Assembly (NCBI GenBank): GCA_018136815.1
Contig: CM030939.1
Location: 4,705,419 to 4,769,418, forward strand
DNA: 64,000 nt
From: Isochrysis galbana
Lineage: Eukaryota; Haptophyta; Isochrysidales; Isochrysidaceae
Direction: 5' to 3'
Shown: one piece after another, positions 9,666 to 20,231 of the stretch
Numbering within the stretch: the first letter of the stretch is position 1
Layout of the letters: each line of letters starts with the position of its first letter
The notes under the pieces: generated by a model
What the model was told of the DNA's origin: nothing
The model's database searches: none
Seen by the model: the letters and a program-made list of their open reading frames with translations, nothing else
Translations under genes and position numbers: made by a program

Positions 9666-10311
9666 CCTCTATTGCAATAGGCGTTATTTTTAGGTCATTG
9701 AATCCTCAGGCTATTTGATGAGCCACACAAGTGATGGGCTCGTCGTCGCTCGAGAGCGCATATTCACCACCGCCGCCGCCACCCTCAAGGGTGTGTGCGT
9801 GCGAGTCAGACGACATCCGGCGTGCTTCAACCGCGATTGGCTCGTGGTCGTGTGCATCGCCTGGGGCTGACTAGGTCGTCATGAAGGGTAGGGAGCGGAT
9901 GAGGGTGTGGAAGCAGTAACGACTGCGACGGCAAATGATCGCACTGTGCCGGAGCCCGCATAGTGGCCGGCCAGTGTAGCAGCCACTGAACAACCACGGC
10001 GGCACAATCCACACTACATGTGCATTGGTTTTCGCCCGCGGATCGGCTGATGCGGTTGTGAATGATGGATGATGATGATTGTTTATTCGGGGATCTGCAC
10101 GCGGTTAAGTTTTGTTGGTAGCATCCACGGGCGGTGCGAGTGAGTGTTGTTTATACACACCCGAGAGCAAAAGAATGCAGGCGCAGGTGTCATCAAGCGT
10201 GTGTTTCAAGCATGATCTTTGAGATTATATTATTTTCTGGCTACACTTGTATATACCAGGGGTTACTGAGGGAGAGGGGTTCCAACTCAATGAAGGCTTA
10301 CGGGAGTTACA
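9666..10311. other. Intergenic, no gene seen
   Basis: This is the 3' flank of the phosphatase gene. It contains short GCC and GAT-type simple repeats (about 9770 and 10055-10080). I see no coding region, RNA gene or clear element end here. Confidence 0.4.
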
Positions 10312-10610
10312 AACGAGCCTCAGCCGGAGAGAGATCACAAACCCCAGCCGGAGACTATGAACAGCCTACATTGTCATTGCCAACGTTGTGTTTGTGTTTG
10401 TCATTGCGATTGTTAATGGTCAAGGACAAGTAATGGCAATGGCACTCACACTCACTCTCAAACATAGAGGATAGGCTACTATAGCTGCTTGGTTGGCGCC
10501 CCATGCAGTCTGGCCACTGCCACACTGCCACCTCCTCCATCTTCTTCCGCCTGCGGCTTCGCACCTGCGCTCGCATCTCCGCCTCCGCTTCTTCTTCAGC
10601 CAAGGCGCAA

Positions 10611-10850
10611 CTAAGTTTATACTTAGTTCACATGATTAAGTTTATACTTAGTTTAAGTTTAGCATGGAGCATGGAGGGGTGCCTCGCGCCCCCCCTCTCA
10701 TCAAGCTCCAACGGCTCCCCTCCGGGGGCCTGTCGGTCAACCCCACGCTCCGCCTTTTGGCATGAGCAGGGCATTCAACAAAACCACCCAAACCCCCAGT
10801 GTCGTGGATAAGGGGAGCCTCACCACGCCGCACGCTCTATCTTTAGAGCT
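10611..10850 (+). repeat. Dispersed repeat, hairpin-headed family, copy 3 (double head)
   Basis: The hairpin CTAAGT-TTAT-ACTTAG (10611-10626) pairs perfectly. Twelve bases later a second hairpin, with stem T-TAAGT/ACTTA, follows before a GC-rich body. Confidence 0.5.
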
Positions 10851-11090
10851 AGAGCGTGTCTCCTTCCCGCGCCTTGCCTCCTTCCCCTCTTCCGCCACGC
10901 GTTCTATCTTTAGAGCGTGTCTCCCCCACACCCCGTTCCTCCCCTCTCCTCCCGCCCCGAGTTCCCGCGCGCGCAACTCACAGCCGGGATCCCTTCCTTC
11001 CGTTCTCTCATGCCTTCCCGGCGTTCCCTTGTTTCCTTGGCCAGAGAGTGTCGGAGATTTCCGCGTTCGCTGTTTCCCCCCACTCCTCCA

Positions 11091-11780
11091 ACTAAGTTTA
11101 TACTTTGTTCACCCATGGCAGGGCACGAGCCCCCCCCTCTCTCCACTCCTCCCCCGACATGGGGGAGGAACCACCCACTCTCCTTGCATGCCTAATGGCT
11201 TGCCTGGAGCACACTGCCCTGCTGACCCATCCTCTCCCCACAAGCATGCCTGAATCGCACGCACTGGCCTGTCGTGGCCAGCCAATCCCTCTGACCAACC
11301 CCTCCTCCCCCTGGGCCCCCCTGATCAGGACCCCCCAGCCAGCTCCAGTCGACTGGCAGGGGCTCGAGAGCCAGCGATGGAGAGGCAGGAGGGGCCAGGG
11401 CCATGCCCCAGCCTCACCTGCCCCCTGAGCTGCGCTCCCAGGCCCCTGCTGGCCTCCTGGGGACCTGAAGAGGGGCCGCAGGCGCGCGCCATGGCCAGAG
11501 ACGTTCCCGCCTGTGTCACCCCTCTGTCCCCTGTTCTGCTCTCCCTCGTCCCTCGTCATGCCGGCTCATGGTTCGCCGATGCCGGCTCGTGTGCTCCCTT
11601 CCCATGCTGCCTCCGGTCGACCCTCCCGCTCTTCTCGCGCCATGCATCATACATCATACATCCCATGTTACAGATCCACAACCACAACCTCACACAGACT
11701 CACCACACCTACTCCACAGCTCACACCCAGTGGGCGCGGGTCGCGACTCGCACTCCTACGCCTGCGTTGGGCCTGCGAGG
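11091..11780 (+). repeat. Dispersed repeat, hairpin-headed family, copy 4
   Basis: The head is at 11092-11107, followed by TTCACCCATGG, GGGCACGAGCCC, CTCTCTCCACTCCTCCCC and AATGGCTTGCCTGGAG in the same order as copies 1 and 5. It ends somewhere near the GCGACTCGCACTCC segment around 11740. Frames inside are Pro/Ala-rich and not conserved between copies, so I do not call them genes. Confidence 0.55.
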
Positions 11781-11906
11781 CGCGACGCCGCGAAAGCGCG
11801 GCGATGGATGAAAAAGACTCAAAGTGAGGGAGCCGAGACCATTTTGCACTTTGCGCCCGTTCCGAGATCATAAAAGGTGGTTTATGATCTCCGGCTGAGG
11901 CTCGTT

Positions 11907-12745
11907 CAAACAAAGACAAAGAAACCGGAGAGCGGACTGAAGTGAGAAACCGGAGACCGGACCGGATCAAACATGAATAGTAGTAGTAGTAAATGGTAAT
12001 GGTAAATGAAAATGACGAACTACCATATATATACGATACCGAGTACCGAGAGCGAGAGCGGACTGAAGTGACAAGAGAGAGCGACGGAATTCGAGCATTT
12101 TGGTCGTGTCAGACGCGGACCAGGTCGCTCGAGCGCGTAAAGCGTAACTAGCAGTAATAAGTGCAGCCCTAGCCCTAGCCCTAGGCCTAGGCCTAGGCAA
12201 GTAGCAGTAGCCCAAGCAAAACGAGAATCGGAACGCTTGACTGGCCCCGAATGCCGAATGCTCGCTCGAAGGCCGCCCCCGACCCAGAACGCTCGAGACC
12301 ACCCCAAAGCAGCTAGCGCGGCCTAAGTATAAAGAGGTTGTTTGTGCTGGTGAAACGATGAAAACGAGGAGAATACAACATACGAGGACTACTAATGTCA
12401 ATTGAAGCTAAAACTAGTGACGTTGTTGCTTGCGGCCGCAAGAAAAAGGACCTCTGGGATGATATTGCAGGATATCTGTCGATGTCCTTACTTCCCTTAG
12501 AGCTGGCCAATTACAACGACCATTGCCACCAGATACCAGAAGCCACCACCGGGGCGGCAGATGAAGAACGATTTCATTAAGGCACGAGTCGCCCGTAGTC
12601 AATTCATTTATCCTGTGTGTAGCTAGCTGCTGTGCCATTGCAATACCTTGACGCGGCCGGCGTTGCGCAAAATGTGCAAGGAAAGGGAAGAAAAGAGCAG
12701 GATGCTAGAGAAGAAGCCCTTGCGAGCGGGTGTGCCTCGCATTAC
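11907..12745. other. Intergenic, short direct repeats only
   Basis: The words GAGAGCGGACTGAAGTGA (about 11928 and 12054) occur twice. A short run of CCCTAG/CCTAGG units lies at about 12165-12200. No gene was recognised. Confidence 0.35.
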
Positions 12746-13162
12746 TCATGGCGTGCTCATGTCGAACATCGAATTCGGGTCACCAGCCGCTTCCTTTACC
12801 TCTCTGCTCTTCGACTTGTCAAACACGTCGCGCCTGCGTCCGGGCCGTCCGGCTGGCGAAGTGGCGGAATGCGGAGCGCCCGCTCGGTCGATACCATTGC
12901 GCAACTGCCTCTCCGTCGCTTTCCCGCCTCTCTGCAGTGGATGGATGCGAGGTTGCAGCGTGACAGCGCCCGCTTCAGGAAGTGGCTGGGGGTTGTAAGG
13001 GAGAAGTTTGCCGTGGTCGTCGGTAACGAAGAGCCAGACGCAGATGGCCAGGACAAATGAGACGCCCAGGATGCACTTGGCAAGCCCGGGCAGCCGGGTC
13101 GACTGTTGGTCGTCGGGCATCGGCGAGCGGGCGGGCGACGCCGCGCCGGAGGAGCCCGCCAC
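12746..13162 (-). CDS. Small single-pass membrane protein, unrecognised
   Basis: The ORF of 138 codons has one clear membrane segment (KCILGVSFVLAICVWLFVTD, about residues 29-48), flanked by a short Ser/Ala-rich N-terminus and a basic, proline-containing C-terminal tail. The arrangement fits a type II or tail-exposed single-pass protein. No motif allows a family call. A GC-rich antisense frame covers the same bases, so coding status rests on the membrane segment and a clean ATG. Confidence 0.4.
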   Translation of the reverse strand: MAGSSGAASPARSPMPDDQQSTRLPGLAKCILGVSFVLAICVWLFVTDDHGKLLPYNPQPLPEAGAVTLQPRIHPLQRGGKATERQLRNGIDRAGAPHSATSPAGRPGRRRDVFDKSKSREVKEAAGDPNSMFDMSTP

Positions 13163-13368
13163 TCGATATTGTATGTAGGAGTATATTTGTGTACGGGGGA
13201 CGTGCGAGCGGGCCCACCTTGCGAGTTTTAACGAGGGTTTCCGACTTATCTTGATTGAGTTCGAGTTCTACATACTACTACTAGAGGCGTCTTCAGGTAG
13301 ACTAGTTGATGGATGGGAAACACGAGCTCACCGTCGTTGTGATTTGGGGGGCTCCTATTCACGAGTGC

Positions 13369-13389
13369 CCCCCCCCCCCCCCCCCCCCC
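13369..13389. repeat. Poly-C tract
   Basis: An unbroken run of about 20 C, one of several poly-C/poly-G runs in the window (others near 862, 4745, 18255 and 19450). Such runs are slippage-prone, and exact lengths should be read with caution. Confidence 0.8.
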
Positions 13390-13437
13390 GCGTTGTTGCG
13401 TTGTTTTTACCCGAAAGGGGTTTTCCCTCAGCGTGGC

Positions 13438-13665
13438 AACTAAGTTTATACTTGGTTCGCCCATGGGGGGGCACGAGTCCCCCCCTCTCTCCACTCCTCC
13501 CCTGCCATGGGGGAGGAACCACTCATGCTCCTGGCATGACTGATGGCTTGCCAGGAGCAGACAGCTCTACCGACCCACTCTCTCACTGGCAGGCTTGCCT
13601 GCCTCGCTGTATGACGAATTGGCAAGGCCCATAGGGCCTGAGGGCAATGAGGAAGGAGGCATGCC
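13438..13665 (+). repeat. Dispersed repeat, hairpin-headed family, copy 5
   Basis: The head CTAAGT-TTAT-ACTTGG (13440-13455) is followed by TTCGCCCATGG and the same ordered segments as copy 1. It ends with GACGAATTGGCAAGGCCCAT-AGGGCCTGAGGGCAATGAGG, a tail that recurs alone at about 47474-47515. Confidence 0.55.
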
Positions 13666-14338
13666 GGCGGCAGACGCGGCGGAGGAGACGACTTCAGAGG
13701 GGCTGACGGGCTGAAGCCCGTCAGCAGAGGAAGGCGGGCAGGCGGGCTTGAGCGAGGGCGAGGACGGCGGCGAGAACGACATCGAGCGAGTGGCGAGAGG
13801 CAGGAAGTGGGAGGGGCCACGCTTCAGGCCTTGCAGAGTGTGATGCGAACGAAGAAGGCGACCCTTCAGATAGAATTGGCTCTAGCATTGGATATATGGA
13901 GCGCCTCTGTGCAACCACGTACAGGTTGGAGGGCGACGGCCTTCAGATATTGCTTGTATACGACGCGATCGAATCGTTGCGTCTACTCGGGCGCAATATG
14001 GGTACGAATGCATCTGATCTGCCCAATGTTGCTGGCTGCCATTCTGCGTGCAGCCACGCCGCTCACAAATGGCAAATGGAGTCGCCACTAGGGAATACCA
14101 TGAAGCCCCTTACCATCGTTGGTTCGAGGGCAAGATCGTTGCCGCTGGAGGCGGCTCGTGGACCGTCTGACGGGTTTGAGGTTGCCACATAGTTGAACGG
14201 CGACGAAAAGGAGGAAGGTTCTACGGCGTGAGGCGCGGCCGGGGGACCCCCAGAGGAAAAGACGGGCTCCACCTCACTTAGAGATGGAGGCGGGTTGGTG
14301 ACCTTGAGGGCGGGCGAACGCGGCGAGGGAGTAGACAT
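13666..14338 (-). pseudogene. Possible truncated retroelement ORF start
   Basis: ATG 14338 (minus) opens a Ser/Pro-rich frame (STPSPRSPALKVTNPPPS) that ends at 14063, below a T/C-rich 400-bp leader (14340-14760). That layout, a pyrimidine-rich leader and then a Ser/Pro-rich ORF, resembles the region before the Gypsy-like ORF at 61479 and before the ORF at 45775. It could be the 5' remnant of another LTR element. The evidence is style only. Nothing recognisable lies in 13666-14062. Confidence 0.25.
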
Positions 14339-14920
14339 TGGCGTAGCGAGCGTGGCCGAGGGCGTGGGTGTTGCGTTGGTATTGTAAGGACTTGTTAGGA
14401 GCGTGAAACGGGGACGAGAGCGGGGTAGGGACGAGAACGAGGACGAGGGACGAGGGACGAAGGGCTAAAAGGGCCGTCGAGGGACCAAGCTGCCGTCTGA
14501 CTGACAATGACAGAAACACTAGAACCAAACGAACACCCTCCACACTAACATACCTTCCCCACGAACCGACAGGGGAGGAGGAACCAAGGAGGACGCGGAA
14601 GAGAATGCCGACAAGAGAGCGACGATGCGATGGACCATCCGACAGCGAATCGTCAGTTACGCGGGAAGGATAGGTGTGTGAGTCAGTAGCAGCATAGCGG
14701 GAACCTTCAAGAATATTTTTTGGGCAGAATGCTAGCGCGAGGCGTTTGTGTGGCATTGAGGAGGGGGCAAGGGTAGCTTATTGTGGTGGGGTGTCCTATC
14801 CCAGGGAGCATGAGCTCGGCTCTACATGTGAGATCCTTGTCTTTGTCGCACCGCGCCCAGATAAGAATGTTCTAAAACTAAAAATTGTGGGGACAAAGAC
14901 AATCGCATACCTCGAGCGTA

Positions 14921-17900
14921 CTATTCACCATCCACGCCATCCACGGTCAGACCCGCATTTCCTATTGGAGGACTTCCGAGTCGGCGCTGACGTTCGGAAT
15001 CTGGACTCTCTAGGTCGTGTTCTTGCTGGAGCTCGCTCATTTCTTCCTGATTTGGATGTGATGTCTTGGCGTCGTACGTAGAGCACCTCTTACTTCGTGC
15101 AGGAGGCGGTTGTGCTTCTCCATCCTCTTGATGCTTGACATAGGTGTAAAACCCAATACCCACGAGGCACACTAAGAGTCCCGTCACATTGCGAATAGTA
15201 AGGGTGTCGCCAAGGATGAGCGCGCTCGCCATGACGGTGAGAAGCTCCTGCTCAACACCGAGGCAGAGGAATGATAAGAGGGGTAATGCGTGCACCCTCT
15301 AAAGGCCAAGAGAGGTGCATACGGCGTGAGTTGTCCACAACAAGGCATGCTGAGGATCCGGCCACAGTGCTTGCGTAGTCACGGCTGACTTGGCCAAGTG
15401 TGCGGCGAATTGCAGCGCATCACAAATTGGTGCCCAGGATGAGGGAATGCTAGGGCGCAGGGCGTAATTGATCTAAGAACGGCTGCAACCTTGTTCCAAA
15501 ACTATCGTTGGCCCTAGTCTATGTGCGAGCTTGCCTTGAAAATGCCCGCGATGGAGAGAGAGAGGCCCGACGAGAGCTTCACAACCTGAGGACAAGAGCA
15601 AGTAACGAGGATCAGCTCGTGCGTTGTGCGCCGCTCAGCTTCTGCAATGCACAGTCGAGCGAGGTGGCTAAGATCAGCTCGCAAGCCCAGAGCTTCACAG
15701 TGCCCCCAGGCCAGGCGGGCTCCTCTTCCCCAAAGCGATCGCCCACATCGATGCAAGCAGCTCAGGGTTGCACCTGGAGCTCCATGAGTAGTAGAAGGCA
15801 CGACGCCAGGCCACCGGCAGCAGTCATTGCGGCGACCGTGATCAGGTGCTCCGCCGTCGAGTCCTCGACATAGACACGCAGCGGTGCTGCCTCGAGCGCG
15901 AGCTATGATGCAATGGGTAGCAAGCAAGAAGTCGTTAGGTTTGCGCCATGAGAGCAGGAGTGCTTCAGCTCTTGCGGGGCCATCGGCTGTGCGAGACCAT
16001 TCCATTGAGGCTTGGGCAGCACTCGATACACACCGCAACCGGGAGCAGAGCGATCAGCCCGAAGGGTGACATGTAATACAAGAGCACTATGGGGTGAATG
16101 GTTCTTAATTCGTTGTCGAACTCTGTCACGTTCTTCGCGTCATCGACCGACGAAGGCGCCAAAAGCCTCGCCTGTGATTGCCCACGTGCTGGGCTCGGAT
16201 TGCAAGATCGACTCGTACTCGGAGGCAGACATCCATCGGCGGACACATGCGCCATCGACCCATTCGGGGTTACATCTGCGCTGCTGGCTGGGAGATTTCC
16301 AGAAACGCCGCCGGCTGCGCCGCTTGAGTTTCCGCTAGCAATATCACCACCACGATCATCGACGGCGTTGAGAAGGGAAGCGGAAGTGGGAACCCCAGAG
16401 AGAAGGAGTTGGGTGCATGCCCATCGAAAACCGGCGCACATCGCGGCGAGGACAACGAGGAAGCCGCCGATAAGCTGTGTCGAGGAAGTGCTCGCAGAAG
16501 TTGGCTTTGGAGTCTGTCCTTGCCCTCTTTTTACCAAAGATGGTGGGGTCTCGTTGGTTGCGAGGGGGTCAGAGGCCAAAACGGACGACCTGGTGCTTTC
16601 CTTGGCGAGCGCAGCGCTGGATTCAGACAGAGCCAGTGTAGGAGGAAACGAGGCGGACGTGGGACTAGACTCTTGGCGACTGCTTGGCGAGCCTGCTACA
16701 TTAGATGGTGGCGCCGTCTCGGAAACCTGCACCGACTCCCCAGGCGTGGCTCTCGACGAAGCTTCTCTCGATGTCGACGATGCCTGCTTCGAAAGCTGCT
16801 TTCCCAGCTTCCTTCCCGAGACTCTGTGCTCATTCGAGAGCAGCCGCCCCGACAGAGTATGAAGTCTCAGCCGATCACGCTCCTCTATCAGTGGAGCCTC
16901 ACTGAATAGGTACTCACTGCTTTGCTTACGTTTTGCATCTAATACCGACATGCCTTTCGCGGCAGGAGCCTCAGGCAATGGGGGATGCTGCTCAAGGACG
17001 GCGCGTGCTTCTTTTGTCGAGAGCCTAGCATCCGGGCCAACATTCCATAGCATCGCAAGCTGTACAAGTAAGCGTGGTGCGTCATAGGTAGCTGTGAGGT
17101 CGCCCGGCACTGGGCTCGTCGGGTACCTAAGCTCAGTGCTCACGTCACCTCCAGACCCCACCACCGAGAAGATCGTTGAGGTCGGCGATGCACGAGCGTC
17201 GCGCAGCACAGCAAATGTCAACTTGCGCCTCGCATCTCCATCAGCAATCTCCCCCCGTGCCTGTCTAGGATCCCATCCCTGGGCGGCGCCCACAATGGCA
17301 GCGCCAGCCTGCATATCGTGCACAGCAAAATCGTCCCCATCAAGCTTAGCGCCACCGCTGTGGCCAGCATGTGGCGCGGGCGCTGACGCGAGCGCGATTC
17401 CCGCCCCGACGCAGACAACTGTGAGGAGAAGCTGCATCTTCAGCTTCTGGATGCGCATCAGCACGGAGAAAAGCAAGATCCACAGAGGTACAGTCGATTT
17501 GACAATTGTGTAGTAAGTGACAGAGATGTACAGTAGCGATAGGTTCGAGAGAGCAATATCACCTGCCATCGTCACGCCAGTCGGGCAGATGCCAAGTGCC
17601 ATACGGCGGACAGCCGCAGGGGTCGAAAAGTAGAGAGGACGCAAGCCAAATACGGCCATAGCGAAACGAGCTGCCGGCATCTAGCACATGTACGGGACAG
17701 AGCGGGTCACAGTTTTACAACACGAGAGGAGAGCAGATCAGGATGCCGCGAGCACAGCGCGATTGCTCTGCATTTGCCGTTTAGTGCGCGCCCCCAAGGA
17801 ATCGCGTCCGTTAGTAATATCCCATCATGCCGGTAATGCGGCCACCCAGCCGCACGCACCTTGAGCCCAACGTGTAGTGATGTGATGAGCAGCGGGAAGT

Positions 17901-18162
17901 GGAAGTCGTACACGGAGAAGAGCCACTTGTTAAACAGCGTGATGGAGATTGAGATAAGGTACCACGCGCCGATGCAGAGAGCGAGCATCACGGTCTTGCG
18001 CCAGCGCCCTTGTGGCGGCGGCAGGTCTGGGATCTCACCAAAGTACTCGACCGACATGATGTCTGTGATGGGGACGGGCGTGAGCGGTGTGCGCTCCGCC
18101 TCTGCCAGCTCAATGGAGCTCGAGCCCTGGGGCCGCGCGCCGTCAGATGAGAGGCGCGTCAT
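14921..18162 (-). CDS. SLC35C2-like nucleotide-sugar/triose-phosphate-type transporter with giant loop, five exons
   Basis: Exons (minus): 18162-17860, 17680-16034, 15902-15774, 15585-15535, 15247-14921. All are in phase 0 and give 818 residues. Exon 1 holds WYLISISITLFNKWLFSVYD and HFPLLITSLHVGLK. Exon 2 holds DIALSNLSLLYISVTYYTIV, KSTVPLWILLFSVLMR and GGFLVVLAAMCAGFRWACTQ. Exon 4 ends LSLSIAGIFK, continuing in exon 5 as ELLTVMASALILGDTLTIRN. These match SLC35C2/Ymd8 of the drug/metabolite transporter superfamily, Golgi or ER proteins tied to GDP-fucose and related supply. Two oddities stand out: a Ser/acidic insertion of roughly 280-300 residues between two membrane helices in exon 2, and a GC donor (AAG|GCAAGC) after exon 4. 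The tail is hydrophilic. The exon 2-3 junction is my best fit, not proven. Confidence 0.85.
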
Positions 18163-19206
18163 CAGAAACACGAGGCCGCGCGCAAGCCGCTCCCTCTCCG
18201 TCCCCCCTTTCCCTCCCCCCCACCTCCTCTCCTCCCCCCCAACTTCCAGCCCCCCCCCCCCCCCCCCCCCTCTCGCGCGCCCTCGGCTCTCTCTCTCTCC
18301 CTCCCTCCCTCCCTCTCTCTCTCTTCCCCTCTCCCTCCCTCCCCCCCCTCTCTCTCTTCTTCTCCCTCCCACTCCGAACACCCTCCCCCACTCTCCTAGA
18401 TTCATCATCATCCTCTCCTTCCCTCCTCTCCTTCCCTCCCTCCTCGCTTTCTCTCTTCTCCATCTCTCTTCTCCCCGCCCCTCTTCCCCCGGCTCTCTCT
18501 CCCTCTTTTCTCCTCTTTCCCATACCTCCTCGGCTGGCTCTGCTCTTCTCTCGACTCTCTCTCTCCTTCTCTCCTATTCTACCTGGTGTCGGCCCGCCGA
18601 GCAAGCGAGCACACTCGCCCCCCACCCCTCCGCCCGTCCTGTACTATACTTATACTTGATACCCCTAGAAACACAAGATACGTACGTGGTGCATACTATA
18701 ATAATGAGTACAAGATTGATAGAGGTCTATTTTTGTGGGATTTGAGGATCGTTGAAAATTCTTAATCTTCTCGCCGCGCGCGCAGCCTCGGGCTCTGTAC
18801 TCTCACTCTCATGCACGCATTCAACACCCCCCACGTCTCCGGCGTCTCGTCTTTTGCCGTACGCCATCGGGGGGTTGCGAATCCCTCCCGCCCTCTCCCT
18901 CTACCTCTACCTCTACCTCTACCTCTCTCTGCTCTCACCCTCTCACCCTTCGTTCTCCCTGCTCCCTGCGGCGCGCGGCGCGTCGCCCTTCGCACACCAC
19001 GGCACCACGGCCTGCTTTCGGAGGTCCTTTAAGAGGGACCCCAGAGGACCGGCAGGGGCAGTTTTGGTTTTGGGGGCAGTGGAGGTGGAGGTTGGGGCTA
19101 TGCCCTTTGCCCCTCCTGCCTCTCGGGGAACAGGGTACGTGAGGGCGATGCCACATAGTCCATAGTAGTAAGTAGTAGTAGAAGTATAAAGTAGTGGTTG
19201 ATAGGA
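18163..19206. other. Intergenic, CT-rich low complexity
   Basis: Pyrimidine-rich tract (18180-18600) with a poly-C run, then a CCTCTA hexanucleotide repeat (about 18895-18930). No coding region is supported. It is upstream of the SLC35C2-like gene and probably includes its promoter. Confidence 0.5.
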
Positions 19207-19837
19207 CCCTAGATGGGAAATACGCGTATTTACCGTAGTTGGCCAGAGGCCAAATACATATGTATTTGGCTGTATTTGAGGCCAGGTTGCGTTCTGTCAT
19301 ATATGATATCGTCATATATGATATCTCAGTATTAGTTGCTCTAGACCTGATACTGAGTGTCATATGACAAGACTAGAGCCTAAAATTCAACTTGTTTTAC
19401 TAGTACAAGTTCAAGTTCAGGCGCGGGAAATACCGGCGCTCCCAGCTCCGAGCCCCCCCCCCCCCCAATGGCCGCCAACCTGATGTGCAGCAACGATGGC
19501 GGCGGCGACGACGGCGATGACGAGTGTCACACCGGCGTGGAGTGGGGGCGGCGCCATGTGGAGACGCTCCAGGGTGCTGCTGTGTAAGCAGATTTTTATC
19601 ATAATGGCGGGTTTATAAGTGTAGATGTTTGGAGTGAGTATCATATGATATTAGATGTATGATATCATACTCAGTTCCATGGCAAGTGTCATATGACGGT
19701 ATGACGGAACAACTTGGATTTGAGGCGCGTCCTGGGTTGTAGGCCTCGAATGTATTTGAAATGTATTTGGCCGGAGGCCAAATACATATGTATTTGGCTG
19801 TATTTGCAGGTCCAAGCACCGTATTTCCCATCTAGGG
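19207..19837. mobile_element. MITE with 18-bp terminal inverted repeats and target duplication
   Basis: The left end CCCTAGATGGGAAATACG (19207-19224) is matched exactly in inverse at the right end (19820-19837). ATAGGA flanks both sides (19201-19206 and 19838-19843) as a target duplication. Inside each end lies a subterminal palindromic block, GGCCAAATACATATGTATTT with GGCTGTATTTG (about 19246-19276 and 19766-19806). Several ATATGATATC-type palindromes follow. The 631 bp encode no transposase, so the element is non-autonomous. Two short related ends (CCTAGATG) appear near 59412 and 59543. Confidence 0.82.
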
Positions 19838-19843
19838 ATAGGA

Positions 19844-20231
19844 CCGTGTCTGACCTAGGACCTAGGACTAGGACCTGCGGCGTTGGCTGCGAGTCTTGTG
19901 TGCGTGTTTGTTTCCGTTTGTTCACATTCTTCCCGTGTAAACATCCCTATTTATGACTTCTTTGTAAACTCCGTACTACTTTGTTCACAGAGAAAATAAT
20001 ATACTCTGAGCACTGATTACATTTGTAATCTACTCTGAGCACTGATTACTTATGTATCCCTCCCAAACGATCAAAAGTCTCATCTTGTTGGACGGCTTCC
20101 TCTCTCGTCACCGCCCGCCGCGCCCGAGGACGGCGCGCCCCTCCTGCCCCTCCCCGTTTTCGCCTTCCTTCCCCCCTCTCCCGCTCCAACGCGCACTCAC
20201 CAGACGGACTCACTGACTTGTGCGTGTCCTG
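19844..20231. promoter_or_regulatory. Upstream region of the MEAK7-like gene
   Basis: Holds a 20-bp direct repeat (ATACTCTGAGCACTGATTAC-like, about 19989-20010 and 20030-20050) in an AT-richer stretch, then a GC-rich 5' UTR before ATG 20232. No further gene is seen. Confidence 0.35.

Larger units (their letters stand above)
10312..11906. mobile_element. Putative non-autonomous element with about 28-bp terminal inverted repeats
   Basis: The left end reads AACGAGCCTCAGCCGGAGA and then GATCACAAACC (10312-10343). The right end, inverted, reads the same words with one short indel and one change (11879-11906). The interior carries no transposase and holds two nested copies of the hairpin-headed dispersed repeat (10611 and 11091). 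Target-site duplication is not convincing. It may be a MITE-like or foldback element enlarged by nested insertions. Confidence 0.45.

Noticed and set aside
12165..12200. Telomere-like repeat (CCCTAG units)
   Set aside because: Only a few units, wrong sequence for TTTAGGG or TTAGGG telomeres, and it changes into CCTAGG; too short to mean an internal telomere.
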